Source: Acidobacteriota bacterium
Lineage (GTDB): Bacteria > Acidobacteriota > Terriglobia > Terriglobales > Acidobacteriaceae
Direction: 5' to 3'
NCBI GenBank assembly: GCA_021810625.1
Contig: JAJZIJ010000017.1
Span: forward strand, 1 to 56,783
DNA: 56,783 nt
The notes beneath the pieces were generated by a model that was given only the letters and a program-made list of their open reading frames with translations, was not told the DNA's origin and searched no databases. Both the position numbers and the translations under genes were made by a program. Position 1 is the stretch's first letter; each line of letters opens with the position of its first letter. Of the stretch, positions 14,753 through 23,424 are shown one piece after another.

Positions 14753-17305
14753 TCACGGCGCTTCCACAATCAGGTCGTCCACTTCAAGGTCGAGCTTTCT
14801 GCCTAGCTCCAGGAACATTTCCATCCACTCGCTCTCCTGTTCCACCGTCGATGGAGTATGCAGCAGGGTGTTCCAGGTATTCTGTGCCTGCCAGAGGTTC
14901 ACCTCGAACGGCAGTTGATGGAAGGCTGTCGTTAACTCCAGTACGGATTCCAGAATTGCCATGTCTCCAGGATGCTTCTGCACGTCAAGCATGGCGCGCT
15001 TGAGGCGCTGGCTGGCGAGATAGCCCAGGTCGGAACCATGCAGCGGAACTTCATCCGACGTGGCCTGGGTCAGCAACTCGCGCAGCCGCACCGCGTCCAG
15101 CGGGTCTTTTTCCAGCACATGGCGCAGGTCGGCATTCAACACAAACTCTGCGGCCAGCATCAGAGCCTGCGGCTTGGGCATTCCGCTCAGGCTTAAAAAA
15201 TGCAGCAGCGAGGTGTGATCTTCATACAGCGTGCGCAGGTGACCTTCCATCTCATCCAGCGTGGAATCCAGAATGCTTTGCAGAATGCGCCGCTGCTCGT
15301 CACGGAAGAGGGAAGTGAGCGAGTAGGCCGTATCTCCAAAGTAGCGGTCGAAGAGGCGAATGACCTCCGGCAGATGGGCGCGGGCCACGGCGGAGCGCAC
15401 CTCCTCCGCAAACCCGGCGAAGGTGCCTGCATCCCGCTGTGCGGGCGTGGAGGGATTCGTGCGGCGGACGGCAGCGGAGAGATTCTGGTCGCCCAGATGA
15501 AGAACCGCAAAATCGACAGGCTCGCACTCCTCCGTAATGTGGGAACGTATCTCTACCTGCCCGATGGCGATGCGTCCGCGACCAGAGCTGAAAACTTCAA
15601 AAGCATTGCGCTGGATGTCAAAGCAGAAAAGCTGTCCTTTATCGGGATATGCCTCAAAAATAGAACGGATGGCGTAGTGGGCACCGACTTGCTCCAGTCC
15701 AATCCGCTGGTTTTGTACATATCGCCGATAGATTGCCGCGCCATCTTTTTGCTCTGGCACATTGCTTTTGGCCGCTTGGAGCTGCGTTAGAAATTCTTTC
15801 TCCAGCGCCACGCCAGCGTTGCCAAACAACTCGGCGGCCAGTTGCAGCACGCGCCCGGCGTAGGCGATAACCTGTACAGTTTCGATGCCGGAAATATCAT
15901 CGAAGAACCAGCCGCAACTGGTGTACATCAGCAGGGCGTGGCGTTCCATCTCCATCAGTTTGAGAGAGAGCGCGCGTTCCGCAGGGCTGAGCGGATGCGT
16001 GGCGTGCTCATCCAGAAAATGCTGCACAGTCTCTGTCGAGCGATGGAGAATGACGTCAATATACGCATTGCGCGCGGCCCACATATCTTTTAGCAAGGGC
16101 TTTGCCATTGCTTCGGCCAGTGGCGCGATGGCATCGCGCAGCCAATCCAGAGACTCCCGCAGGGGAGTGCGCCATTTTTGATTCCATCCGGCGCGACCTC
16201 CGTTGCAACCGCAATCGGAGCGCCAGCGCTCCACGCCATGCGCGCAGCTCCAGGAACTATTCTCGTTGATTTCCGCCTCCCAAGTGGGCGGAAATTTTTC
16301 CAGAAACTCCGCATAGTTGGTCAGCTTGGCATCACTATGTTGCTCCAGCCATTCCAGCGCGTAGGAGAGAGCCATTTCGCCATACTTGTGATGATGGCCG
16401 TAACTTTCGCCATCGGTGGCGATGTGAACCAGTTGGGCATCGGCGCTCTGCTCACCAAAGCCGGAGAGCAGGCGCTGCGCGAAGCTTTTGCCACTGTTCA
16501 GGATTCCTTCAAAGGCGACGGCGCGGGCGATGGGGCCGTCGTAAAAGAAGACTGCGATGCTGCGTCCTTCGTTCAGGGCGATGCGATAGGGCCGTGTCGG
16601 GGGAACCGTCCCGTTGGGCGTTTCGATCCAGGGATCTTGGGGTTCGTCATCCCAGGGGTGGTGGAGTGGTCCCTCATCAGCCTCTTCGGGCAAAGGTGGC
16701 ACTGGGGGTGGTGTCGATGGTTCTGGCGTGGAGGCTGTCAGCGGACGGATGCGCGCGCATTGGTGTGGGGCCAGAATTGTGAAGCGAATGCCCTGCTGCG
16801 CCAGCAGGTCAAGGCTTTCGAGATCCACGGCGGTTTCGGCCAGCCATATGCCCTCTGGCTTGCGGCCAAAACAGTTTTCAAAATCCGCGATGCCCCAGCG
16901 AATCTGCGTGATGCGGTCGCGTGTGTTCGCTAGCGGCAGAATGATGTGGTTGTAGACCTGCGCCAGCGCGGAGCCATGCCCGCCAAAACGTTCGCGGCTG
17001 GTTCGATCCGCATCCAGAATCGTCTGGTGCGCGCCCCCGGCATTTTCCTGGAGCCAGCAGAGCAGCGTGGGGCCAAAGTTGAAGCTGATGCGCGAGTAAT
17101 TGTTGACGATGCGGATGATCTTGTCTTCTGCATTTAGAATGCGCGAAGCTCCGTTCGGCGCGTAGCATTCGGCGGTGATGCGTTCGTTCCAGTCGTGATA
17201 CGGGGCAGCGGAATCTTGAATCTCCACGGTTTCCAGCCAGGCGTTCTCTCGTGGCGGCTGGTAGAAGTGGCCGTGGATGCAGATGTAGCGCTCGCCGGAT
17301 GCCAT
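14753..17305 (-). CDS. Glycoside hydrolase family 57 protein (DUF3536)
   Basis: The start at 17305 is chosen because MASGERYICIHGHFYQPPRE is the conserved GH57/DUF3536 N-terminus and GGAGGAAA precedes it; the frame is open upstream but that part overlaps the alkA-like gene. The 850-residue product has the catalytic (beta/alpha)7 barrel at about 1-400, with HIATDGESYGHHHKYGEMAL, and the hallmark CAHGVERWRSDCGCNGG near 375. It has a long helical C-terminal DUF3536 region. GH57 enzymes are alpha-amylase, branching-enzyme or alpha-galactosidase types; the exact substrate is unknown. It probably acts in intracellular glycogen or maltodextrin metabolism, since no signal peptide is visible. Confidence 0.87.
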   Translation of the reverse strand: MASGERYICIHGHFYQPPRENAWLETVEIQDSAAPYHDWNERITAECYAPNGASRILNAEDKIIRIVNNYSRISFNFGPTLLCWLQENAGGAHQTILDADRTSRERFGGHGSALAQVYNHIILPLANTRDRITQIRWGIADFENCFGRKPEGIWLAETAVDLESLDLLAQQGIRFTILAPHQCARIRPLTASTPEPSTPPPVPPLPEEADEGPLHHPWDDEPQDPWIETPNGTVPPTRPYRIALNEGRSIAVFFYDGPIARAVAFEGILNSGKSFAQRLLSGFGEQSADAQLVHIATDGESYGHHHKYGEMALSYALEWLEQHSDAKLTNYAEFLEKFPPTWEAEINENSSWSCAHGVERWRSDCGCNGGRAGWNQKWRTPLRESLDWLRDAIAPLAEAMAKPLLKDMWAARNAYIDVILHRSTETVQHFLDEHATHPLSPAERALSLKLMEMERHALLMYTSCGWFFDDISGIETVQVIAYAGRVLQLAAELFGNAGVALEKEFLTQLQAAKSNVPEQKDGAAIYRRYVQNQRIGLEQVGAHYAIRSIFEAYPDKGQLFCFDIQRNAFEVFSSGRGRIAIGQVEIRSHITEECEPVDFAVLHLGDQNLSAAVRRTNPSTPAQRDAGTFAGFAEEVRSAVARAHLPEVIRLFDRYFGDTAYSLTSLFRDEQRRILQSILDSTLDEMEGHLRTLYEDHTSLLHFLSLSGMPKPQALMLAAEFVLNADLRHVLEKDPLDAVRLRELLTQATSDEVPLHGSDLGYLASQRLKRAMLDVQKHPGDMAILESVLELTTAFHQLPFEVNLWQAQNTWNTLLHTPSTVEQESEWMEMFLELGRKLDLEVDDLIVEAP

Positions 17306-17309
17306 ACAG

Positions 17310-18053
17310 TTATTGTTTCCTCCGTGAAACGGGCTTGGAATCTTTTTGTTCAGCGGCCAGATCGCAGGCGCGCCCCAAGTCGCAGGCGCGCCACAGATAC
17401 CAACTGGCGACACTGCACCAGGGCTGCCAGCGCGCAGCGCGACGGCGCATCGTGGCGGCATCGGGCAGGTTCTCCGCCTGGACGCGCTCACCGGGACGCA
17501 ATGTGCCGAAGGTCAGCGCGAAGCCTTTACGCACTCCATAATCGCCGACGGGCAGCACGTTGGGTCTTCCCAGACGAAAGATCAGTAGCATCTCAACCGT
17601 CCAGATGCCGATGCCGCGTACTTGAGTGAGATGCGCGATAACGTCCTCATCGGGCGTGCGCCGCAAAGTGGAGAGAGTGGGAACGATGCCGGAGATGGTT
17701 TTTTCCGCAAGATCACGGAGCGCGGCCTGCTTGCCCGCTGACAGGCCAGCGGCGCGGAGTCGCTCTTCCGGCAGCCGCAGCAAGGTCTCCGGCGTGGGCG
17801 CGTTTTTCTGAAACAACGCCAGCACACGGTCATGGATGGTCTTGGCTGCGCGTCCATTCAGTTGCTGGTGAACGATGGATTCCAGCAGCGCCTCGAAGGG
17901 AGATTCTGTTGGCTGGAGTCGCAAGGTGAACGGGCCAGCGCGCTCGATCAGTTGGCCCAGCTTGCGATCCTTGGCGGCCAGCGTGCTGCAAGCCAAGCCG
18001 GAATCGTAGCGAACGGGGCGTGGGCGAGCAGCAGGTCGCGGGCGAAGCGTCAT
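17310..18053 (-). CDS. AlkA-like DNA-3-methyladenine glycosylase (HhH-GPD)
   Basis: This 247-residue HhH-GPD protein has ESIVHQQLNGRAA at 58-70, the helix-hairpin-helix LTQVRGIGIWTVEM at 142-155, and catalytic D171 in LPVGDYGVRKG. It lacks the four-Cys [4Fe-4S] loop of MutY/Nth and the AlkA N-terminal beta domain, so it is the short AlkA type that removes alkylated purines. The stop is only 4 bases before the GH57 start, so the two are probably co-transcribed although functionally unrelated. The C-terminal tail contains an 18-bp in-frame duplication (17362-17397) encoding RACDLG twice, and ends in a basic stretch. Confidence 0.85.
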   Translation of the reverse strand: MTLRPRPAARPRPVRYDSGLACSTLAAKDRKLGQLIERAGPFTLRLQPTESPFEALLESIVHQQLNGRAAKTIHDRVLALFQKNAPTPETLLRLPEERLRAAGLSAGKQAALRDLAEKTISGIVPTLSTLRRTPDEDVIAHLTQVRGIGIWTVEMLLIFRLGRPNVLPVGDYGVRKGFALTFGTLRPGERVQAENLPDAATMRRRAARWQPWCSVASWYLWRACDLGRACDLAAEQKDSKPVSRRKQ

Positions 18054-18145
18054 TGTCCCAGTTTATACACTGCGGCGTGATGGCGAGCTTGGCGGCCTTG
18101 GCGCGTATACTGGGGTGTCGGCTTTCTGCGAATTTTCCAGGGTGA

Positions 18146-18967
18146 ATGGCAATGTATCTGGTTTGGCTGCGCATCGCGCTTGCACTGTATGGAGCCTCCT
18201 GTGTTGCCATCGTGCCGGATGTAATCAGCGGAGGCTCCCGATGGCGTCGAGTTGTGCTTCCCGCCTGTGTTTCCGCATGTTTTTTTCATCTGGTTGCGCT
18301 GGTGGAGATGCTGAATCTGTCGCATCATTGGGTGCCATCCACGGTGCATGAGATCGACACGTTGCTGGCTTTTCTGCTGGCCGTGGCCTTTTTGCTGGTC
18401 TACTGGCGCTATCGAGCCATTTCCTTGGGAGTTTTTGTTTTGCCCTTGATTTTTCTGTTGCTTTTACTGCCGGCAGCGGGGCCGGATCGCGGCGTTCTTT
18501 CTGTACCGTGGATGCGCAATGGCTGGCTCTTCGTGCATATCTCTCTGGTGTTGGCCGCCTACACCGCGCTCACGCTGAGCCTGCTGGCCAGCCTACTCTA
18601 CCTGATGCAGGAGCGGCGTCTCAAGCACAAGCAGGTGGATGGAATCTTTCGCCATCTGCCGCCGCTCGACACCATTGACCAGATCGCATACAAATCTCTG
18701 CTGGTGGGATTCCCCTGCATGACGGCGGGCCTGCTGGCCGGATCGCTGATTGCGCAGGAGAGCGTTGGCGCGACGTATTTTCTCGATCCCAAGGTGCTGC
18801 TTTCCATCGGCATGTGGGTGCTGTATGTCGGAATGCTCTATGTTCGCAGGCATACGGGCCTGCGTGGCAGGCGGGCCGTGTATCTGTCATCGCTCATCTT
18901 TCTATTTGCGCTGACGGTGTGGGTCGCCAATCAGTTCAGCACCGTCCATCGTTTTGTGACGCCATGA
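18146..18967 (+). CDS. hemX: HemX/CcsA-type cytochrome c assembly membrane protein
   Basis: This 273-residue integral membrane protein has about eight helices and the CcsA/HemX signature around residues 130-160 (NGWLFVHISLVLAAYTALTL, then SLLYLMQERRLK). Conserved His residues that could bind heme lie in that segment and near HHWVP. It is first in a four-gene heme operon and its stop overlaps the hemA start as ATGA. Short proteins of this type next to hemA are called HemX and affect glutamyl-tRNA reductase level in Bacillus; longer ones export heme for cytochrome c maturation. Which role applies here is open. An ATG at 18152 is an alternative start. Confidence 0.8.
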   Translation: MAMYLVWLRIALALYGASCVAIVPDVISGGSRWRRVVLPACVSACFFHLVALVEMLNLSHHWVPSTVHEIDTLLAFLLAVAFLLVYWRYRAISLGVFVLPLIFLLLLLPAAGPDRGVLSVPWMRNGWLFVHISLVLAAYTALTLSLLASLLYLMQERRLKHKQVDGIFRHLPPLDTIDQIAYKSLLVGFPCMTAGLLAGSLIAQESVGATYFLDPKVLLSIGMWVLYVGMLYVRRHTGLRGRRAVYLSSLIFLFALTVWVANQFSTVHRFVTP

Positions 18968-20316
18968 ATCTTGTTCTTGTCGGAGTGAACCACAAATCGG
19001 CGCCGCTGGAAGTGCGGGAGCGACTGGCGATTCCGCTGGCTCGGCTGCCGGAAGCAACGCAGTCGTTGCTGAGCGTGCCGTGCGTGCGCGAAGGCTTGAT
19101 TCTCTCCACCTGCAACCGCGTGGAGATCGTCACCTATCAAGAGCCAGCGCAGGCGAAGCTGCTGGATTTTATCCATGATTATTTTGCCGTTGATCCGGCA
19201 ACGGTGCGGCCATATCTCTACGAATTTCGCGCCAGCGAAGTGGTGCGCCACTTATTTCGCGTCGCGGCCAGCCTCGACTCGCTGGTCGTAGGCGAGTCGC
19301 AGATTCTTGGACAAGTGAAGGAATCCTACACGGTGGCGCGGGCCGTTGGGGCCGTGCAGTCGAATCTCGATCCCCTGTTGCAGCGCACCTTTACGGTTGC
19401 AAAAAAAATTCGCACAACGACCAGCATTGGAAGCTCCTCTGTCTCCATTGCGTCGGTGGCTGTGCAACTGGCCAGTCGAATCTTTGGCTCCCTGCACAAC
19501 AAGACGGTGTTGCTGGTTGGCGCAGGCAAGATTGGAGAACTGGCTGCGCGCAGCCTGATGCAGCAGGGCGCGGGAACCATGTATGTCTGCAACCGAACCT
19601 ACGAGCGGGCCGTGCCGCTGGCGCAACAATTTGGCGCGCAGGTTGTTCCCTTCGAGAGCCTGCATGAGTTTGCCGCCAAGGCCGATGTCGTCATCAGCTC
19701 GACCGGTTCGCAGCAGCCCATCTTTGGGCCGGAGCATGGACACCTGTACGCGCAGCAGCGCAAACAGCGGCCCATGTTCTTTATCGACATTGCCGTGCCC
19801 CGCGACGTCGATCCTGCCATGAATCGCGTAGAGGGAATTTTTGTTTACACCATCGACGATTTGCAATCCGTGGCGGCCACGCACATCTCCAATCGGCAGA
19901 AGGAAGCGCAGGATGCCGAGGCCATCATCCGCAAGGAAGTGCAGCGGTATGAAGATCGTCAGCACTCGCTCGACGGCGTTCCGGCAATTGTGTCCTTGCA
20001 GCAGACGCTGGAGTCTCTACGTCAGAGCGAGTTGCAGCGCTTGAGCGCTCGTCTGACGAATCTTTCGTCGGAGCAGCGGCAGGCGGTGGAGGCATTGACC
20101 CGCTCATTGGTCAATAAAATGCAGCATGCGCCCATTCAGGCGATCAAGCGCGCGGCGCGGGAGGGCGACCGCGAGACACTGGCCGTGCTCCAGAATCTCT
20201 TCGATGCGCCAGAACGACACTGCGGCAACGATTCCGGCGCTGCCTGTTCCAACAGCGTGAAAAGCGAGTCGGATGGAGATACGGCGCGTGCGCTAAAAGA
20301 GGATGAACCCGCTTGA
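18964..20316 (+). CDS. hemA: Glutamyl-tRNA reductase
   Basis: The start at 18964 (MNLVLVGVNHKSAPLEVRE) overlaps the stop of the preceding gene; the open frame further upstream is inside hemX. The 450-residue enzyme reduces glutamyl-tRNA(Glu) to glutamate-1-semialdehyde, the first step of the C5 heme pathway. Visible features are nucleophile C50 in STCNRVEIV, VGESQILGQVK near 115, the NADPH-binding LLVGAGKIGELAA, and the C-terminal dimerisation helices (LVNKMQHAPIQAIKRAA). The C-terminus has an extra acidic/polar tail beyond the family core. It overlaps hemC by four bases (TTGA). Confidence 0.96.
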   Translation: MNLVLVGVNHKSAPLEVRERLAIPLARLPEATQSLLSVPCVREGLILSTCNRVEIVTYQEPAQAKLLDFIHDYFAVDPATVRPYLYEFRASEVVRHLFRVAASLDSLVVGESQILGQVKESYTVARAVGAVQSNLDPLLQRTFTVAKKIRTTTSIGSSSVSIASVAVQLASRIFGSLHNKTVLLVGAGKIGELAARSLMQQGAGTMYVCNRTYERAVPLAQQFGAQVVPFESLHEFAAKADVVISSTGSQQPIFGPEHGHLYAQQRKQRPMFFIDIAVPRDVDPAMNRVEGIFVYTIDDLQSVAATHISNRQKEAQDAEAIIRKEVQRYEDRQHSLDGVPAIVSLQQTLESLRQSELQRLSARLTNLSSEQRQAVEALTRSLVNKMQHAPIQAIKRAAREGDRETLAVLQNLFDAPERHCGNDSGAACSNSVKSESDGDTARALKEDEPA

Positions 20317-21284
20317 TCCGCATCGGCAGCCGAGGATCGCAGCTTGCCCGCTGGCAGGCGCAGCACATCGCCGAGCGCTTGCAGCAGGTGGGCTGCCCGT
20401 CCTCCATTGAGATCATCACGACCACGGGCGACCGCATCCAGAACGCTCCTTTTACGCAGGTTGGAACCAAAGGAATGTTTACCAAGGAGATTGAAGAAGC
20501 CTTGTCTGCGGGCCGCATTGATCTTGCCGTCCATAGCATGAAAGATCTGCCAACGGAGTTGCTGCCGGAGTTTTGCATTGCCGCTGTTCCGCAACGCGCC
20601 GATGCGCGCGATGCGTTTGTTTCGGTGCAGCACGACAGCCTGCGTGATGTGCCTGCAAAGTCCACGATTGGCACCAGCAGTCTGCGGCGTCAGGCGCAGG
20701 TACGCGCCTTGCGGCCCGATGTCCGCGTCCACGAACTGCGCGGCAATGTGGATACACGGCTGCGCAAGCTGGTCAGCGGGCAATACGATGCCATCATTCT
20801 GGCCGCCGCCGGGCTGGAGCGTCTGGGGTATACGCAACATCTGCGTGGGCATTTCGAGGTGGAAGAGATGTGCCCCGCAGCCGCGCAGGGCGCGCTGGCC
20901 ATCGAATGTCGCAGTGACGACCAGCAGACGCAAAAGATTTTATCTGCATTGCATCACGCGCCCACGGGCTTCGCAGTTGCGGTGGAACGCGCAGTGCTGG
21001 CCCAGTTGGGCGGCGGCTGCCATCTTCCCGTTGGCGTGTATTGCGAGCCGCAGGATGCAGCGCATTGGAAGATCACGGCGATCGTGGCGCGTCCAAATGG
21101 AACGGCCATTCTGCGTGAGCAGAGAACGGAATCAACAACGGAGTTGTCCGATGCCGCCGCGCAAAGCCTGGGAGATTCCATCGCCCAGAGCTTGCTGGCG
21201 CAGGGAGCTGGGGGAGTGCTCGCTGCAATGGCTCTCGCAGCAGGCAACGAGGAGACGGACAACGGAGACAAGGCGGGCGCATGA
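20313..21284 (+). CDS. hemC: Hydroxymethylbilane synthase (porphobilinogen deaminase)
   Basis: A TTG start at 20313 overlaps the hemA stop (TTGA) and gives MIRIGSRGSQLARWQA, the conserved N-terminus; no ATG fits. The 323-residue enzyme polymerises four porphobilinogens. Key features are the active-site Asp region (KDLPTEL), GTSSLRRQAQ, LRGNVDTRL, and C236 in QLGGGCHLPVG that carries the dipyrromethane cofactor. It overlaps hemD by four bases (ATGA), so hemX-hemA-hemC-hemD are coupled throughout. Confidence 0.96.
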   Translation: MIRIGSRGSQLARWQAQHIAERLQQVGCPSSIEIITTTGDRIQNAPFTQVGTKGMFTKEIEEALSAGRIDLAVHSMKDLPTELLPEFCIAAVPQRADARDAFVSVQHDSLRDVPAKSTIGTSSLRRQAQVRALRPDVRVHELRGNVDTRLRKLVSGQYDAIILAAAGLERLGYTQHLRGHFEVEEMCPAAAQGALAIECRSDDQQTQKILSALHHAPTGFAVAVERAVLAQLGGGCHLPVGVYCEPQDAAHWKITAIVARPNGTAILREQRTESTTELSDAAAQSLGDSIAQSLLAQGAGGVLAAMALAAGNEETDNGDKAGA

Positions 21285-22066
21285 AACCTCTCGCTGGTCG
21301 AAGAATTCTCATCACGCGCGCGCGGCATCAGGCGGGATCGCTCCACCAGGCTTTGCAAGCTCTGGGCGCGGAGGTGGTGGTCGCGCCCATGATCGAAATT
21401 GCTCCGCCGGATTCCTACGCGCCGCTCGACGACGCGCTCCGCAATCTCTCTCAATATGACTGGCTGGTGTTGACCAGCGCGAATGGCGCTGCCGCGCTCT
21501 GGAGCCGCATGGAGGCGCTCGGCCTTTCCGTCCGCGAGATGCCCGCCGTGCAGGTGGCCGCTGTTGGCTCCGCAACCGCGCACGCATTGGAGCAGCAGGG
21601 ATGGACGATACACGCTCTGCCCAAGGCGTATATTGCCGAGGCCGTTGTGGACGCGCTACGAGACAAAGTTGCAGGCAGGCGCGTCCTGCTGATTCGCGCC
21701 AAAGTTGCGCGGGACGTGATCCCGGAGGAACTGGCGCGTCTCGGTGCCCGCGTGCAGGTTGTTGATGCGTATCAAACCGTGATCCCAGTCGATGCCCGCC
21801 AGCAGATGCAAGCCATTTTTGCAGATGTGATGCAATTCCCGCAGGTTGTTATGTTCACCAGTTCTTCCACCGTGAAGCATTTTTTTCTGCTCTTCCATGC
21901 GGCGGGATGGGCCTTGTTGCCGAAGGGAATTGTTGTGGCTTCCATTGGCCCCATCACCAGCCAGACGCTACGCGAGCATGGCGTTGAGCCGGAGATCGAA
22001 GCGGAGGAGCACTCCGTTCCCGGACTGGTGGAGGCAATGACCGCGTATTTTTCTGGAAGACCGTAG
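21281..22066 (+). CDS. hemD: Uroporphyrinogen-III synthase
   Basis: A 261-residue bilobed HemD-family protein: MKPLAGRRILITRARHQAG at the start, YDWLVLTSANGAAALWSR, VAAVGSATAHAL, and VMFTSSSTVKHFFLL with ASIGPITSQTLREHG in the second lobe. Sequence conservation in this family is low, so the call also rests on position at the end of the hem operon. It cyclises hydroxymethylbilane to uroporphyrinogen III. hemB and later genes are not in the window. Confidence 0.93.
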   Translation: MKPLAGRRILITRARHQAGSLHQALQALGAEVVVAPMIEIAPPDSYAPLDDALRNLSQYDWLVLTSANGAAALWSRMEALGLSVREMPAVQVAAVGSATAHALEQQGWTIHALPKAYIAEAVVDALRDKVAGRRVLLIRAKVARDVIPEELARLGARVQVVDAYQTVIPVDARQQMQAIFADVMQFPQVVMFTSSSTVKHFFLLFHAAGWALLPKGIVVASIGPITSQTLREHGVEPEIEAEEHSVPGLVEAMTAYFSGRP

Positions 22067-22125
22067 CCACTTGCATCGGCGGAATCTCGTCAGAGAATGC
22101 CAGCAAAATGCAGGCGCAATCGCTG

Positions 22126-22512
22126 CTATGCCCGATGTACAAACAGGCTGTACAGCAGGACGACGAGAACAATGCCTGAAATCGCAACATACAGATAGTC
22201 GCGTTCCATCCAAAAGGCAATCACGGAAAAAAGAACCCGCGCCACGGGCGTGGCAATCAACAGCAGCAGTCCAAACTGGATGATGCCGAGATCGTGCCCA
22301 TGCAGCGCCTCCTGCACGATGCCCGATACGTTGTTGAGCGGTGCCTGGACTCCATGAAAAACACGATAGTCGGGAATGGAACGCCCATGATGGAGCAGAA
22401 ACAGCGCCCCTCCAATGAAGATGACGATGGCGGAAAGGATCATGCCTGATCGCAGAAGCACGCTGATACGCGCATCAATTACAGTGTCGTCCATTTCTTG
22501 TATAGCGGGCAT
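22126..22512 (-). CDS. DUF1634 membrane protein
   Basis: This 128-residue protein has three predicted membrane segments (about 24-41, 78-98 and 106-124), in the DUF1634 arrangement: RISVLLRSGMILSAIVIFIG, then GIIQFGLLLLIATPVARVLF, then YVAISGIVLVVLLYSLFV. Its start abuts the TauE/SafE stop (22513), and this gene pair recurs in many bacteria, suggesting an accessory subunit of the anion exporter. Biochemical function is unknown. Confidence 0.8.
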   Translation of the reverse strand: MPAIQEMDDTVIDARISVLLRSGMILSAIVIFIGGALFLLHHGRSIPDYRVFHGVQAPLNNVSGIVQEALHGHDLGIIQFGLLLLIATPVARVLFSVIAFWMERDYLYVAISGIVLVVLLYSLFVHRA

Positions 22513-23349
22513 TTATAGCCTCCCGGTAAAGCCGTTGTAGATCATTTCGATTCCAAGAAACGCAATCACAATGGCAAAAATGATGCGCAGGGCATGGGTC
22601 TTGGCCTGAACCAAAAAACGCGCTCCGAGGAGCGAGCCTGCCAGAACGCCCAGCGTGACCGGCATGGCCAGGCCGGGGTCGATGTAGCCTCGGCTCAGAT
22701 AAACTCCAGCGCTGGCGGCGGCGGTAACGCCGATCATGAAATTGCTTGTCGTGGTGGAAACCTTGAAGGGAATCTGCATGGCTTCATCCATCGCCAGCAC
22801 TTTGACTGCGCCAGAGCCGATGCCGAGCAACCCGGAAAGTGTTCCTGCGCCGAACATGATGCCAAAGCCCAACGGAACGCGGCGAACCAGATAATGCTGC
22901 TTCTCATCTCCGACAGGATAGCTTCCATTCATGCGCAGCGCGGAGGCGATGGGATCTGGCGCGCGTCCCAGATGCGCATCGGTGCGCTTGCGATTCGACA
23001 TTGCCGCTGAATACAGCAGAACCAGGCCGAAGATGATGGCAATGGCTGCCGCAGGTGTCTTGGTAGCGAGAAAAGCGCCGCAGATCGCGCCAATGGTCGT
23101 GGCGATCTCCAGAAACATGCCGATGCGGATGTTGGAAAATCCCTCCTTGACATACGCGGCGGCGGAGCCGGAGGAGGTTGCGATGACGGACACCAGCGAG
23201 GCTCCGATGGCGTAGCGAATATCCACGCCAAAGGCGAGCGTCAGCAGCGGAACGATGACCACGCCTCCGCCTAGCCCAGTCAATGCTCCCAGAAATCCTG
23301 CGAGAAGCGCTCCGGCTCCAAGAATGGCGGTAAACTCTGCACTGTTCAT
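22513..23349 (-). CDS. TauE/SafE-family sulfite/anion exporter
   Basis: From ATG 23349 the protein has 278 residues and about eight membrane helices, with the two duplicated TauE/SafE motifs: GFLGALTGLGGGVVIVPLL at the N-terminus and GTLSGLLGIGSGAVKVLAM in the middle, followed by PFKVSTTTSNFMIG. The family exports sulfite, sulfoacetate or other organic sulfur anions. A TTG four codons upstream (23361) is a possible alternative start. It forms an operon with the DUF1634 gene. The substrate cannot be told from sequence. Confidence 0.87.
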   Translation of the reverse strand: MNSAEFTAILGAGALLAGFLGALTGLGGGVVIVPLLTLAFGVDIRYAIGASLVSVIATSSGSAAAYVKEGFSNIRIGMFLEIATTIGAICGAFLATKTPAAAIAIIFGLVLLYSAAMSNRKRTDAHLGRAPDPIASALRMNGSYPVGDEKQHYLVRRVPLGFGIMFGAGTLSGLLGIGSGAVKVLAMDEAMQIPFKVSTTTSNFMIGVTAAASAGVYLSRGYIDPGLAMPVTLGVLAGSLLGARFLVQAKTHALRIIFAIVIAFLGIEMIYNGFTGRL

Positions 23350-23424
23350 GAACGATTCCAATTTGATGATAGATGAAAGTTGGGCAGCGAAGCATTATGG
23401 AGCTTCGTTGAGGCGTGCAAGCGT

